DNA of 7,530 bases from Actinomycetes bacterium. Its GTDB lineage: Bacteria; Actinomycetota; Actinomycetes; Actinomycetales; Cellulomonadaceae. The stretch lies in contig JAEZBT010000377.1 in the NCBI GenBank assembly GCA_023426865.1, positions 1-7,530 on the forward strand, given 5' to 3'. Below, piece after piece: positions 1-7,530 of this stretch (position 1 is the stretch's first letter; every line of letters begins with the position of its first letter). The position numbers and the translations under genes were made by a program. The notes beneath the pieces were generated by a model, which saw only the letters and a program-made list of their open reading frames with translations, was not told the origin of the DNA and ran no database searches.

Positions 1-122
1 GCCGCGGCCCGCACGGAGGGCACGCCGTTGAGCACGCGCGACGCCGTCGCCCGGGACACCCCGGCGGCCGCGGCGACGTCCTCCAGGGTCGCGGCGCGGC
101 GCGGGGGCGCGGTCGGTGGCAC
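1..122 (-). CDS. LacI-family transcriptional regulator, N-terminal fragment
   Basis: The complement of the first 122 bases reads as a LacI-type DNA-binding head: residues 12-33 carry TLEDVAAAAGVS followed by RATASRVLNG, the classic helix-turn-helix plus the start of the hinge-side helix. Forty full codons are present; the effector-binding domain lies beyond the left edge, so the inducer cannot be judged. I chose the GTG at 122-120 because it is the only start codon near the motif in this frame. The ATG at 130-128 is in another frame and gives no LacI motif. The ribosome binding site is weak. The gene diverges from the GH3 glycosidase, and a perfect palindrome lies about 50 bp upstream of its start, so autoregulation together with control of the glycosidase is likely. 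Family assignment is from the motif; a CelR/CebR-like role in cello- or other beta-oligosaccharide response is inference from operator and neighbour. Confidence 0.87.
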   Translation of the reverse strand, partial: MPPTAPPRRAATLEDVAAAAGVSRATASRVLNGVPSVRAA

Positions 123-172
123 GCGCCCATCGTGGCAGATGGTTCGCGCCCGCGGGAGGTCCTGGCGGGTAG

Positions 173-194
173 CTCCAGAGAGCGCTCTCTGGAG
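173..194. promoter_or_regulatory. LacI-family operator O1 (22-bp perfect palindrome)
   Basis: Every base from 173 to 194 pairs with its mirror base around a centre between 183 and 184. The core, AGAGAGCGCTCTCT (177-190), has the central CG step usual for LacI-family operators. It shares GAGCGCTC with the TGGGAGCGCTCCCA box bound by the actinobacterial cellulose/cellobiose regulators CelR and CebR. It sits upstream of the divergent regulator gene and recurs at 278-291. That the adjacent LacI protein binds here is inference. Confidence 0.85.
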
Positions 195-227
195 TTCGGA
201 TCACCTGCTCGACACCTCCGACGACCA

Positions 228-257
228 TGGCGGACGCCACCTCCCGTCGCGTATCGT
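228..257 (+). promoter_or_regulatory. Candidate promoter for the GH3 glycosidase
   Basis: TATCGT at 252-257 is the only TANNNT hexamer seen on the plus strand between the two operators. A poor -35 candidate, TGGCGG (228-233), lies 18 bp upstream. Transcription would begin near 264, giving a leader of about 100 bases that contains O2 close to its start. The -35 match is weak, so this rests mainly on the -10 and its position between the operators. Confidence 0.4.
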
Positions 258-274
258 CTTCTCCGGGAAGGGGC

Positions 275-294
275 CCGAGAGAGCGCTCTCTGGG
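275..294. promoter_or_regulatory. LacI-family operator O2 (20-bp near-perfect palindrome)
   Basis: This is the second copy of the palindrome, centred between 284 and 285, with nine of ten base pairs symmetric (277/292 do not pair). It is identical to O1 over 16 bases (AGAGAGCGCTCTCTGG, 278-293). It lies downstream of the candidate GH3 -10 element and about 70 bp before the GH3 start codon, where a bound repressor would block transcription. The 101-bp centre spacing is compatible with a repressor-held loop, but that is not shown by sequence alone. Confidence 0.83.
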
Positions 295-346
295 CGTCCC
301 CCACGTGCAGACGACGCACGGACCGACGTGGCGGCTGACGGCCGCA

Positions 347-355
347 GGTGGAAGG
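347..355 (+). promoter_or_regulatory. Ribosome binding site deciding the GH3 start
   Basis: GGTGGAAGG ends eight bases before the ATG at 364. The reading frame stays open upstream to position 28, but that extension would run through both operators and encodes low-complexity residues. This site supports the start at 364. Confidence 0.65.
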
Positions 356-363
356 CGACTCCC

Positions 364-2631
364 ATGGCTTTGACGACGACCGACCGGGCGCGGGTGGACG
401 CGCTGCTCGCCGAGATGCCGCTGAGCGCCAAGCTCGCCCAGCTCGTCGGCGCGTGGATCGGCATCGACTCGACGACCGGCGCGGTGGCGCCCGCGCAGAA
501 CGAGAACATGCCGACCAGCCCCGACTGGGACACGCTCGCGCGCACCGGGCTGGGCCACATCACACGCCTGTACGGCACGCGGCCGCTGGACCCCACGGAC
601 GGGCGCACGGCGCTGCGCCGCATGCAGGCAGACCTGCGCCGCGAGTCGGGCGTCGGCGCCATCGCGCACGAGGAGTGCCTGACCGGCGTCGCCACCTGGA
701 AGGCGACCACCTTCCCCTCCCCGCCGGCCTACGGCGCGACGTGGGACCCCGAGCTCATCGCCGAGGTCGGCTCGGCCATCGCCGCGTCGATGCGCGCCCT
801 CGAGGTGCACCAGGGCCTCGCTCCGCTGCTGGACGTCGTGACCGACGCGCGGTGGGGTCGGGTCGAGGAGTGCTTCGGGGAGGACCCGTACCTCGTCGGC
901 ACCCTCGGGGCGGCGTACGTGCGCGCGCTCGAGGACGGCGGCATCGTCGCCACGCTCAAGCACTTCGTCGGCTACCCGGCGTCGCAGGGCGGTCGGAACC
1001 TCGGCCCGGTGCACATGGGCCCCCGGGAGCTCACCGAGCTCCTGCTCTACCCGTTCGAGCTGGCGCTGCGTGAGGGCCGGGCGCGTGCGGTCATGCCCTC
1101 CTACTCCGAGATCGACGGGGTCCCCGTGCACGGCGACCCCGCCCTGCTCACCACCCTCCTGCGCGAGCGGTGGGGCTTCGAGGGAACCGTCGTCGCCGAC
1201 TACTTCGGCGTGAACTTCCTGCAGACCCTGCACGCAGTGACCGACTCCAAGCGGGGCTCCGCGGAGCGCGCGCTCCTCGCCGGCCTCGACGTCGAGCTGC
1301 CGAACGCCGACTGCTTCCCCGCGCTCGACGCATCCGACCTCGACCCCGAGGTCATGGCCGCCGTCGACCGCTCCGTGCGCCGCGTCCTGGAGCTGAAGGC
1401 CGAGCTCGGGCTGCTCGACGAGCCGACCGAGCACTCCGACGCGCCCGTCGACCTCAACCCGCCGGCGCACGCCGCGCTCGCGCGTCGGGTCGCCGAGGAG
1501 TCGGTGATCCTCCTCGCCAACGACGGCGCCCTCCCCCTCGCCGCCCCGGCCCGGCTCGCGGTCATCGGCCCCAACGCCGACACCGCCGCCGCACTGCTCG
1601 GCGACTACTCGTTCACCAACCACGTCGAGGTGCACCACCCCGACGTCGAGCCCGGCCTGACGATGGCGACGATCCTCGACGCGATCCGCGGCGAGCTGGA
1701 CGGCGGCACCGAAGTCATCCACGCCGCCGGCTGCGACGTCCGCGAGCCCGGCCAGGAGGGCTTCGCCGAGGCCGTCAGCGCGGCGCAGGCCGCCGACGTC
1801 GCGGTGATGGTCATGGGCGACCGGTCGGGCCTCTTCGGGCGCGGCACGGTCGGCGAGGGCTGCGACGTCGAGGACCTCACGCTCCCGGGTGAGCAGCGGG
1901 CGCTCGTGGAGGCCGTCCTGGCGACCGGGACGCCCGTCGTCCTCGTCCTCGTCACCGGCCGGCCCTACGCGGTCGACTGGGCCGTGGGCCGCTGCGCCGC
2001 CATCGTGCAGGCGTGGTTCCCGGGCCAGGAGGGTGCCTCGGCGGTGGCCGGCGTGCTCTCGGGCCGCATCAACCCGTCGGGCCGCACGACCCTGTCGTTC
2101 CCCCGGTCCGCCGGCATGATGCCGACGACGTACCGCCACGTGCGCCTCGCCGGCAAGGTCGAGGTCACGAACCTCGACCCGACGCCCGTGTTCCCCTTCG
2201 GGCACGGCCTGTCGTACACGACGTTCGAGCGCACCGACCTGCGGACGTCCGCGGCCGAGATCGCGACCGACGGCACCGTCGAGGTGAGCGTCCGCGTGAC
2301 CAACACCGGCGACCGGGCCGGCGCGGACGTCGTCCAGCTCTACCTGCACGACGTCGTCGCCCCGGTGACGCGTCCGACCGTCGCGCTGCTGGGCTACGCG
2401 CGCGTCGAGCTCGCCCCCGGCGAGTCCCGCGACGTCACGTTCTCCGTGGCCGCCGACCGGCTCGCGTGGGTCGGCACGGACCTGGAGTGGACCGTCGCGC
2501 CGCACCGCGCGGCCCTGTCGATCGGCGCGTCCAGCGGCGACCTGACCCTGACCGCCCCGCTGACGGTGACGGGCCCGGCGCGCACGCTGGGCCACGACCG
2601 CGTGCTGACCACGCCGGTCGCCGTCGCCTGA
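364..2631 (+). CDS. Glycoside hydrolase family 3 beta-glycosidase (beta-glucosidase/beta-xylosidase type)
   Basis: Retaining exo-acting glycosidase, 755 residues, removing beta-linked sugars from non-reducing ends. The N-terminal barrel domain shows the family signatures: DARWGRVEECFGEDPY (about 161-175), KHF with K199-H200, and the nucleophile segment VVADYFGV with D279. The C-terminal alpha/beta sandwich (about 380-630) contains the acid/base loop GEGCDVEDL with E498 as probable general acid, followed by LPGEQ. A fibronectin-III-like domain follows (about 639-715, beginning VEVSVRVTNTGDRAGADVV). The order barrel, sandwich, FnIII and the length are normal for the large GH3 enzymes. No signal peptide or membrane segment is seen, so the enzyme should be cytosolic and work on imported oligosaccharides. 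The ATG at 364 has an upstream GGTGGAAGG. The divergent LacI gene and two operators indicate repression relieved by a sugar. Glucosidase versus xylosidase or mixed specificity cannot be read from the sequence. Catalytic assignments come from motif position, not an alignment. Confidence 0.96.
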   Translation: MALTTTDRARVDALLAEMPLSAKLAQLVGAWIGIDSTTGAVAPAQNENMPTSPDWDTLARTGLGHITRLYGTRPLDPTDGRTALRRMQADLRRESGVGAIAHEECLTGVATWKATTFPSPPAYGATWDPELIAEVGSAIAASMRALEVHQGLAPLLDVVTDARWGRVEECFGEDPYLVGTLGAAYVRALEDGGIVATLKHFVGYPASQGGRNLGPVHMGPRELTELLLYPFELALREGRARAVMPSYSEIDGVPVHGDPALLTTLLRERWGFEGTVVADYFGVNFLQTLHAVTDSKRGSAERALLAGLDVELPNADCFPALDASDLDPEVMAAVDRSVRRVLELKAELGLLDEPTEHSDAPVDLNPPAHAALARRVAEESVILLANDGALPLAAPARLAVIGPNADTAAALLGDYSFTNHVEVHHPDVEPGLTMATILDAIRGELDGGTEVIHAAGCDVREPGQEGFAEAVSAAQAADVAVMVMGDRSGLFGRGTVGEGCDVEDLTLPGEQRALVEAVLATGTPVVLVLVTGRPYAVDWAVGRCAAIVQAWFPGQEGASAVAGVLSGRINPSGRTTLSFPRSAGMMPTTYRHVRLAGKVEVTNLDPTPVFPFGHGLSYTTFERTDLRTSAAEIATDGTVEVSVRVTNTGDRAGADVVQLYLHDVVAPVTRPTVALLGYARVELAPGESRDVTFSVAADRLAWVGTDLEWTVAPHRAALSIGASSGDLTLTAPLTVTGPARTLGHDRVLTTPVAVA

Positions 2632-2665
2632 CCACCGATCGACCGCACGCCTGGACGCGGGCCGG

Positions 2666-2686
2666 CCCCCCCCCCCGCCCCCCCCC
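2666..2686. repeat. Poly-C tract, C11-G-C9
   Basis: Eleven cytosines (2666-2676), one G, then nine cytosines (2678-2686) lie in the 83-bp gap between the GH3 stop and the M13 start. No gene crosses the tract. It occupies the position where a -35 element for the M13 promoter would lie. Such runs are prone to replication slippage and to base-calling errors, so the exact length should be treated with caution. Confidence 0.9.
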
Positions 2687-2694
2687 GTCGAGGC

Positions 2695-2714
2695 GGCCCC
2701 GTAGCCTTGGGGCC
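2695..2714 (+). repeat. Inverted repeat abutting the M13 start codon
   Basis: GGCCCC (2695-2700) and GGGGCC (2709-2714) form a six-pair stem around an eight-base loop that contains the TAGCCT hexamer; the right arm ends at the base before ATG. In a read-through transcript from the GH3 gene this hairpin would sit directly before the start codon. A role is not established. Confidence 0.5.
2702..2707 (+). promoter_or_regulatory. Candidate leaderless promoter -10 of the M13 peptidase gene
   Basis: TAGCCT matches the actinobacterial TANNNT -10 pattern and ends seven bases before the ATG at 2715, so transcription could begin at the A of the start codon. No Shine-Dalgarno sequence lies at normal distance (AGGCGG at 2691-2696 is 18 bases away), which supports leaderless translation. 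No -35 is recognisable; the expected place is inside the poly-C tract. Confidence 0.5.
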
Positions 2715-4742
2715 ATGACGACCCAGGCCACGTCCTCCTCCGCCCCGCGCAGCGGCATCGACCACACCACGTTCGACACCGGCGTGCGCCCCCAGGACGA
2801 CCTGTTCCGGCACGTGAACGGTCGCTGGCTCGACACCTACGAGATCCCGGCGGACCGCGCCGCCGACGGCGCGACGCGCGAGCTGCACGACCGCGCCGAG
2901 GAGCAGGTCCGCGTCATCATCAGCGAGCTGGCGGAGCACGCCGCGGCTGCCGTCGGCGCATCTGAGGACGGCGTCGCCCGGACCCCGGCCGCACAGGTCG
3001 GCGCGCTGTTCGCCTCGTTCATGGACACCGACCGCATCGAGGCGCTCGGCCTGACACCGATCGACGACGAGCTCGCGCGGATCGAGGCCGCCGGGACGCC
3101 CGACGAGCTGGTGGCCGTCCTCGGCGGGCTCCAGCGGACCGGCGGGGCGGGCGCCGCGGGCTTCTGGGTGGACAACGACGCCAAGGACCCGGACCGCTAC
3201 GTCGTGTACCTGTACCAGTCCGGCCTGGGCCTGCCCGACGAGGCGTACTACCGCGAGGACGGCTACGCGCAGGTGCGCGCCGCGTACAGGCCGCACGTCG
3301 CCCGGATGCTGCGGCTGTCCGGCCTGGCCGAGGAGGACGCGCAGGCGCGCGCCGCCCTCGTCGTCGACCTCGAGACGCGGCTGGCCGCGCACCACTGGGA
3401 CGTCGTGCGCGACCGGGACGCGGATCTGACCTACAACCCGATGACGCTCGCGGACCTCGCCGGCCGCGCGCCCGGCTTCGACTGGGCGGCCTGGGCGCGG
3501 GCCCTCGGTGCGCCGGAGGGCGCACTCGACCAGCTCGTGGTGCGCGAGCCGGACTTCGCCGTCGGGCTCGCGGAGCTGTGGGGGCAGGTGCCCGCGGAGC
3601 AGTGGCGGGCCTGGCTGCGGTACCACCTGGTGACCGCGCGGGCCCCGTTCCTCACCGACGCGCTGGTCCAGGCGAACTTCGACTTCTACGGGCGCACCCT
3701 CACCGGCGCGCAGGAGCTGCGCGAGCGCTGGAAGCGCGGCGTGTCGCTGGTCCAGGGCGCACTCGGCGAGGCGGTGGGCCAGGAGTACGTGGCGCGGCAC
3801 TTCCCGCCCACCCACAAGGAGCACATGGTCGCGCTCGTCACGAACCTCGTGGCGGCCTACCGCGAGTCGATCACGCAGCTCGACTGGATGGGCGAGGACA
3901 CGCGCGCCAAGGCCTTGGCCAAGCTCGAGGCGTTCCGCGCCAAGATCGGCTACCCCGACCGGTGGAAGTCCTACGAGGGCCTCGAGATCCGTGCGGACGA
4001 CCTCGTGGGCAACGTCCGCCGGTCGCACGCCTACGAGCAGGACCGCGAGCTGCGCAAGATCGGCCGCCCCGTGGACCGCGACGAGTGGTTCATGACGCCG
4101 CAGACCGTGAACGCCTACTACAACCCGGGGATGAACGAGATCGTCTTCCCGGCGGCGATCCTGCAGCCCCCGTTCTTCGACCCGGACGCGGACGACGCCG
4201 TGAACTACGGCGGCATCGGCGCGGTCATCGGGCACGAGATCGGCCACGGCTTCGACGACCAGGGCAGCAAGTACGACGGCGCCGGCCGGCTCGAGGACTG
4301 GTGGACGGCCGACGACCGGGCCGAGTTCGACGGGCGCACCCGCGCGCTCGTCGACCAGTACGCCGCCTACTCCCCCGAGCAGCTCGCGGGCAGCCACCAC
4401 GTCAACGGCGCGCTGACGATCGGCGAGAACATCGGCGACCTCGGCGGCCTGTCCATCGCGCTGCAGGCCTACCGCATCGCGCTGGGCCGGCCGCTCGACA
4501 CCGCGCCGGTGCTCGACGGGCTCACGGGCGTCCAGCGCGTGCTCATCGGCTGGGCGCAGGCGTGGCGCGGCAAGGTCCGCGACGAGGAGCTGATCCGGCG
4601 GATGGCCACCGACCCGCACTCCCCGTACGAGTTCCGGTGCAACGGCGTCGTGCGCAACCTGCCCGAGTTCCACGAGGCGTTCGAGGTCCGGCCGGGTGAC
4701 ACGCTGTACCTGGCGCCCGAGGACCGCGTGCGGATCTGGTGA
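2715..4742 (+). CDS. M13 family zinc metalloendopeptidase (PepO/Zmp1/neprilysin-like)
   Basis: Oligopeptide endopeptidase of 675 residues, close to the family's usual 650-700. Family hallmarks are in the expected order: an N-terminal helical region opening with FDTGVRPQDDLFRHVNGRW (from about residue 20), NAYYNPGMNEIVFPA with N466-A467-Y468-Y469 as the substrate-backbone contact, the zinc motif H507-E508-I-G-H511 followed by GFDDQGS, and GENIGD with E571 as third zinc ligand and D575 nearby. Near the end are YEFRCNGVVRNLPEFHEAF and the terminal RVRIW. There is no signal peptide or membrane anchor, unlike animal neprilysin, so it is probably cytosolic, or exported by a route not visible here as proposed for mycobacterial Zmp1. 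The ATG at 2715 fits leaderless initiation; the reading frame is open far upstream through the GH3 gene, but that part is off-frame noise. It converges with the membrane-protein gene 19 bp downstream. Natural substrates are unknown. Confidence 0.97.
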   Translation: MTTQATSSSAPRSGIDHTTFDTGVRPQDDLFRHVNGRWLDTYEIPADRAADGATRELHDRAEEQVRVIISELAEHAAAAVGASEDGVARTPAAQVGALFASFMDTDRIEALGLTPIDDELARIEAAGTPDELVAVLGGLQRTGGAGAAGFWVDNDAKDPDRYVVYLYQSGLGLPDEAYYREDGYAQVRAAYRPHVARMLRLSGLAEEDAQARAALVVDLETRLAAHHWDVVRDRDADLTYNPMTLADLAGRAPGFDWAAWARALGAPEGALDQLVVREPDFAVGLAELWGQVPAEQWRAWLRYHLVTARAPFLTDALVQANFDFYGRTLTGAQELRERWKRGVSLVQGALGEAVGQEYVARHFPPTHKEHMVALVTNLVAAYRESITQLDWMGEDTRAKALAKLEAFRAKIGYPDRWKSYEGLEIRADDLVGNVRRSHAYEQDRELRKIGRPVDRDEWFMTPQTVNAYYNPGMNEIVFPAAILQPPFFDPDADDAVNYGGIGAVIGHEIGHGFDDQGSKYDGAGRLEDWWTADDRAEFDGRTRALVDQYAAYSPEQLAGSHHVNGALTIGENIGDLGGLSIALQAYRIALGRPLDTAPVLDGLTGVQRVLIGWAQAWRGKVRDEELIRRMATDPHSPYEFRCNGVVRNLPEFHEAFEVRPGDTLYLAPEDRVRIW

Positions 4743-4747
4743 CGGCC

Positions 4748-4789
4748 GGCCGGGCGGGACGTCAGAGCGTCGTGTAGCCCGCCCGGGCC
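4748..4789. terminator. Possible bidirectional terminator between convergent genes
   Basis: GGCCGGGCGGG (4748-4758) can pair with CCCGCCCGGGCC (4778-4789) with a single bulged G. The 19-base interior can add a short GACG/CGTC stem (4758-4761 with 4768-4771), as an alternative or partial extension. It starts just after the M13 stop and includes the last codons of the opposing gene. There is no T-rich tract on either side, as is common for GC-rich actinobacterial terminators, so this remains a structural prediction. Confidence 0.4.
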
Positions 4790-5352
4790 ACCGAGAAGCC
4801 CTCGCCCGTCGGGTCGTGCCGGCAGGTCGCCCCGTTGCGGGAGCTGTAGCAGGTCATCTCGCCGATGGTCGACGCCTGCCCGTACTCGAGCGTGGGGGCG
4901 TCGTCCGGCCGCGGCGGGACCTCGGGCACGCAGGGCTGGTCGGCGCCGTCGGCCGCGGTGACGGTGAACACCGGGCCGATGGTGCCCGTGCACCCGGGCG
5001 GCGGCGTCGGCGGGGCGAACGAGTACTGCCCGATGGCGCAGGTCGCCGACGTCTCGGTCATGGAGCACCAGATGTTGCCGCTGGGGAGGACGAACTCCGC
5101 GAGCCCCTGGTTGTCCGCGGGCGCCGACGGCGCCGTCACCTCCGGCGTGGTCTCGGGCTCCGCAGTGGCCGTCTCACTCGTCGCCGCGGCCGCCGGGGGC
5201 TCGGCGGGGGCACCGCCGGAGTCGACGAGGTTCATCACGAGGAGCACGAGGAACGTCACGACGAGGATCGCGTCCACCACGAGGAACGTCGTCATGCCGG
5301 TCGGAGACAGGGTCAGCCCGCCTCGGCGCTCCTGCGCCCCAGTGCCCGACAT
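4762..5352 (-). CDS. Single-pass membrane protein with six-cysteine extracytoplasmic domain
   Basis: Hypothetical protein of 196 residues. A short polar N-terminus (1-21) precedes a strongly hydrophobic helix (about 22-43), a low-complexity Ala/Pro/Thr/Glu linker (about 44-83), and a compact C-terminal domain with cysteines 96, 105, 121, 141, 168 and 177. The domain opens with FVLPSGNIWCSM and ends with TGEGFSVARAGY. This resembles a conserved actinobacterial secreted domain of unknown function (I recall it as DUF6636, not checked). With cysteines only after the helix, the domain is most likely outside the membrane with up to three disulfides. The ATG at 5352 is preferred over an in-frame ATG at 5385 because GGGAGGGG ends three bases before it. 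A later ATG (residue 20) would truncate only the polar N-terminus. The gene is convergent with the M13 gene and divergent from pepN. No enzymatic motif was seen and no function is proposed. Confidence 0.87.
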   Translation of the reverse strand: MSGTGAQERRGGLTLSPTGMTTFLVVDAILVVTFLVLLVMNLVDSGGAPAEPPAAAATSETATAEPETTPEVTAPSAPADNQGLAEFVLPSGNIWCSMTETSATCAIGQYSFAPPTPPPGCTGTIGPVFTVTAADGADQPCVPEVPPRPDDAPTLEYGQASTIGEMTCYSSRNGATCRHDPTGEGFSVARAGYTTL

Positions 5353-5396
5353 CCACCCCTCCCGACCGATGACCAAGGGCAGCATGACACGGCCGA

Positions 5397-5441
5397 ACGG
5401 GTGACGCGAGACAGGTCCGTGCCACTCGGACGGGTGACGCG
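5397..5441. repeat. Direct repeat pair ACGGGTGACGCG in divergent promoter region
   Basis: Exact 12-base copies lie at 5397-5408 and 5430-5441; extended two bases left (5395 and 5428) they match at 13 of 14. The 33-bp period is close to three helical turns, which would place two protein molecules on the same face of the DNA. The pair lies in the 187-bp region between the divergent membrane-protein and pepN genes, where no gene is seen. No regulator is recognised. Confidence 0.6.
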
Positions 5442-5479
5442 TCCCGCACCGCCCGGCCCGCCAGCCGACCCACTGCTAC

Positions 5480-5494
5480 CGGGCGGTACGCCCG
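5480..5494. promoter_or_regulatory. Inverted repeat upstream of pepN
   Basis: CGGGCG-GTA-CGCCCG is a perfect six-base inverted repeat with a three-base spacer. It ends six bases before a -10-like CAGGAT (5500-5505), so it would cover the -35 region of a pepN promoter. It could be an operator or simply GC-rich chance symmetry. Confidence 0.35.
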
Positions 5495-5526
5495 CGTGGC
5501 AGGATCGCCCGGAACACCCACCGCCC

Positions 5527-5532
5527 GAGGAG
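5527..5532 (+). promoter_or_regulatory. Ribosome binding site deciding the pepN GTG start
   Basis: GAGGAG ends seven bases before GTG at 5540. This supports the non-ATG start, after which the protein reads MPAENLTRAEAADRA, the usual opening of actinobacterial PepN. Confidence 0.8.
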
Positions 5533-5539
5533 CACGACC

Positions 5540-7530
<1,991 letters not shown>

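Noticed and set aside
28..363. N-terminal extension of the GH3 reading frame back to an ATG at 28
   Set aside because: It would run through the opposing LacI gene and both operators, encodes low-complexity Arg/Ala/Gly-rich sequence unlike GH3 proteins, and a ribosome binding site precedes the ATG at 364.
348..1073. Plus-strand 241-codon frame overlapping the GH3 gene
   Set aside because: Arg/Ala/Pro-rich off-frame translation typical of GC-rich coding DNA, with no domain.
2632..2665. Intrinsic terminator after the GH3 stop
   Set aside because: No stable stem followed by a T-rich tract was found in this stretch, so I could not support a terminator.
2013..2714. Upstream extension of the M13 frame into the GH3 gene
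   Set aside because: The extra residues are off-frame noise from the GH3 gene and the poly-C tract. Family similarity begins just after the ATG at 2715.
2394..4673. 759-codon open frame on the minus strand opposite the M13 gene
   Set aside because: Long antisense frames are expected in DNA this GC-rich. The translation is repetitive Val/Arg/Gly/Leu-rich sequence with no motif, while the plus strand carries a complete M13 peptidase.
5245..5290. 13-base direct repeat CACGAGGAACGTC with 33-bp period
   Set aside because: It lies inside the membrane-protein gene and encodes the twice-occurring TFLV of the hydrophobic helix (residues 22-25 and 33-36), so coding constraint explains it.
5353..5385. 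Alternative start at 5385 for the cysteine-rich membrane protein
   Set aside because: It adds eleven residues but has no good ribosome binding site, whereas GGGAGGGG stands just before the ATG at 5352.

Overview
The base composition (very GC-rich, strong G/C bias at third codon positions) and the protein types point to a high-GC actinobacterium. The combination of a LacI-type regulator, CelR/CebR-like operators and a cytosolic GH3 glycosidase would fit a plant-polysaccharide degrader such as Cellulomonas or a relative, but the genus is inference only. No mobile element, CRISPR array, RNA gene or phage gene was seen.

Layout. (1) Positions 1-122, minus strand: the N-terminal 40 codons of a LacI-family repressor, cut by the window edge. 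(2) 123-363: a divergent control region with two copies of the same LacI-type palindrome, centres 101 bp apart, one on each side of the only TANNNT -10 candidate seen reading toward the glycosidase. (3) 364-2631, plus: a 755-residue cytosolic GH3 beta-glycosidase. (4) 2632-2714: a short gap with a C11-G-C9 tract, then a -10-like TAGCCT seven bases before the next start codon, the pattern of a leaderless actinobacterial promoter. (5) 2715-4742, plus: a 675-residue M13 (neprilysin/PepO/Zmp1-like) zinc endopeptidase. (6) 4762-5352, minus: a 196-residue single-pass membrane protein with a six-cysteine extracytoplasmic domain, convergent with the M13 gene. (7) 5353-5539: a divergent promoter region with a 33-bp-spaced direct repeat and an inverted repeat. 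(8) 5540 to the window end, plus: aminopeptidase N (pepN), GTG start, 663 codons present, C-terminus cut off.

How the genes work together. The repressor, its operators and the GH3 enzyme form a self-contained sugar-responsive unit: the expected logic is that an imported oligosaccharide releases the repressor and the intracellular GH3 enzyme cleaves it to monosaccharides. The M13 endopeptidase and PepN are unrelated zinc peptidases with no visible signal peptide and could act in sequence on cytosolic peptides, but they appear to have separate promoters. The cysteine-rich membrane protein has no obvious link to either.

Overall this is mostly an ordinary chromosomal region. The points worth a second look are the paired operators, the poly-C tract beside a leaderless start, the six-cysteine membrane protein and the repeats between it and pepN. 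I found no convincing undescribed multi-gene system.
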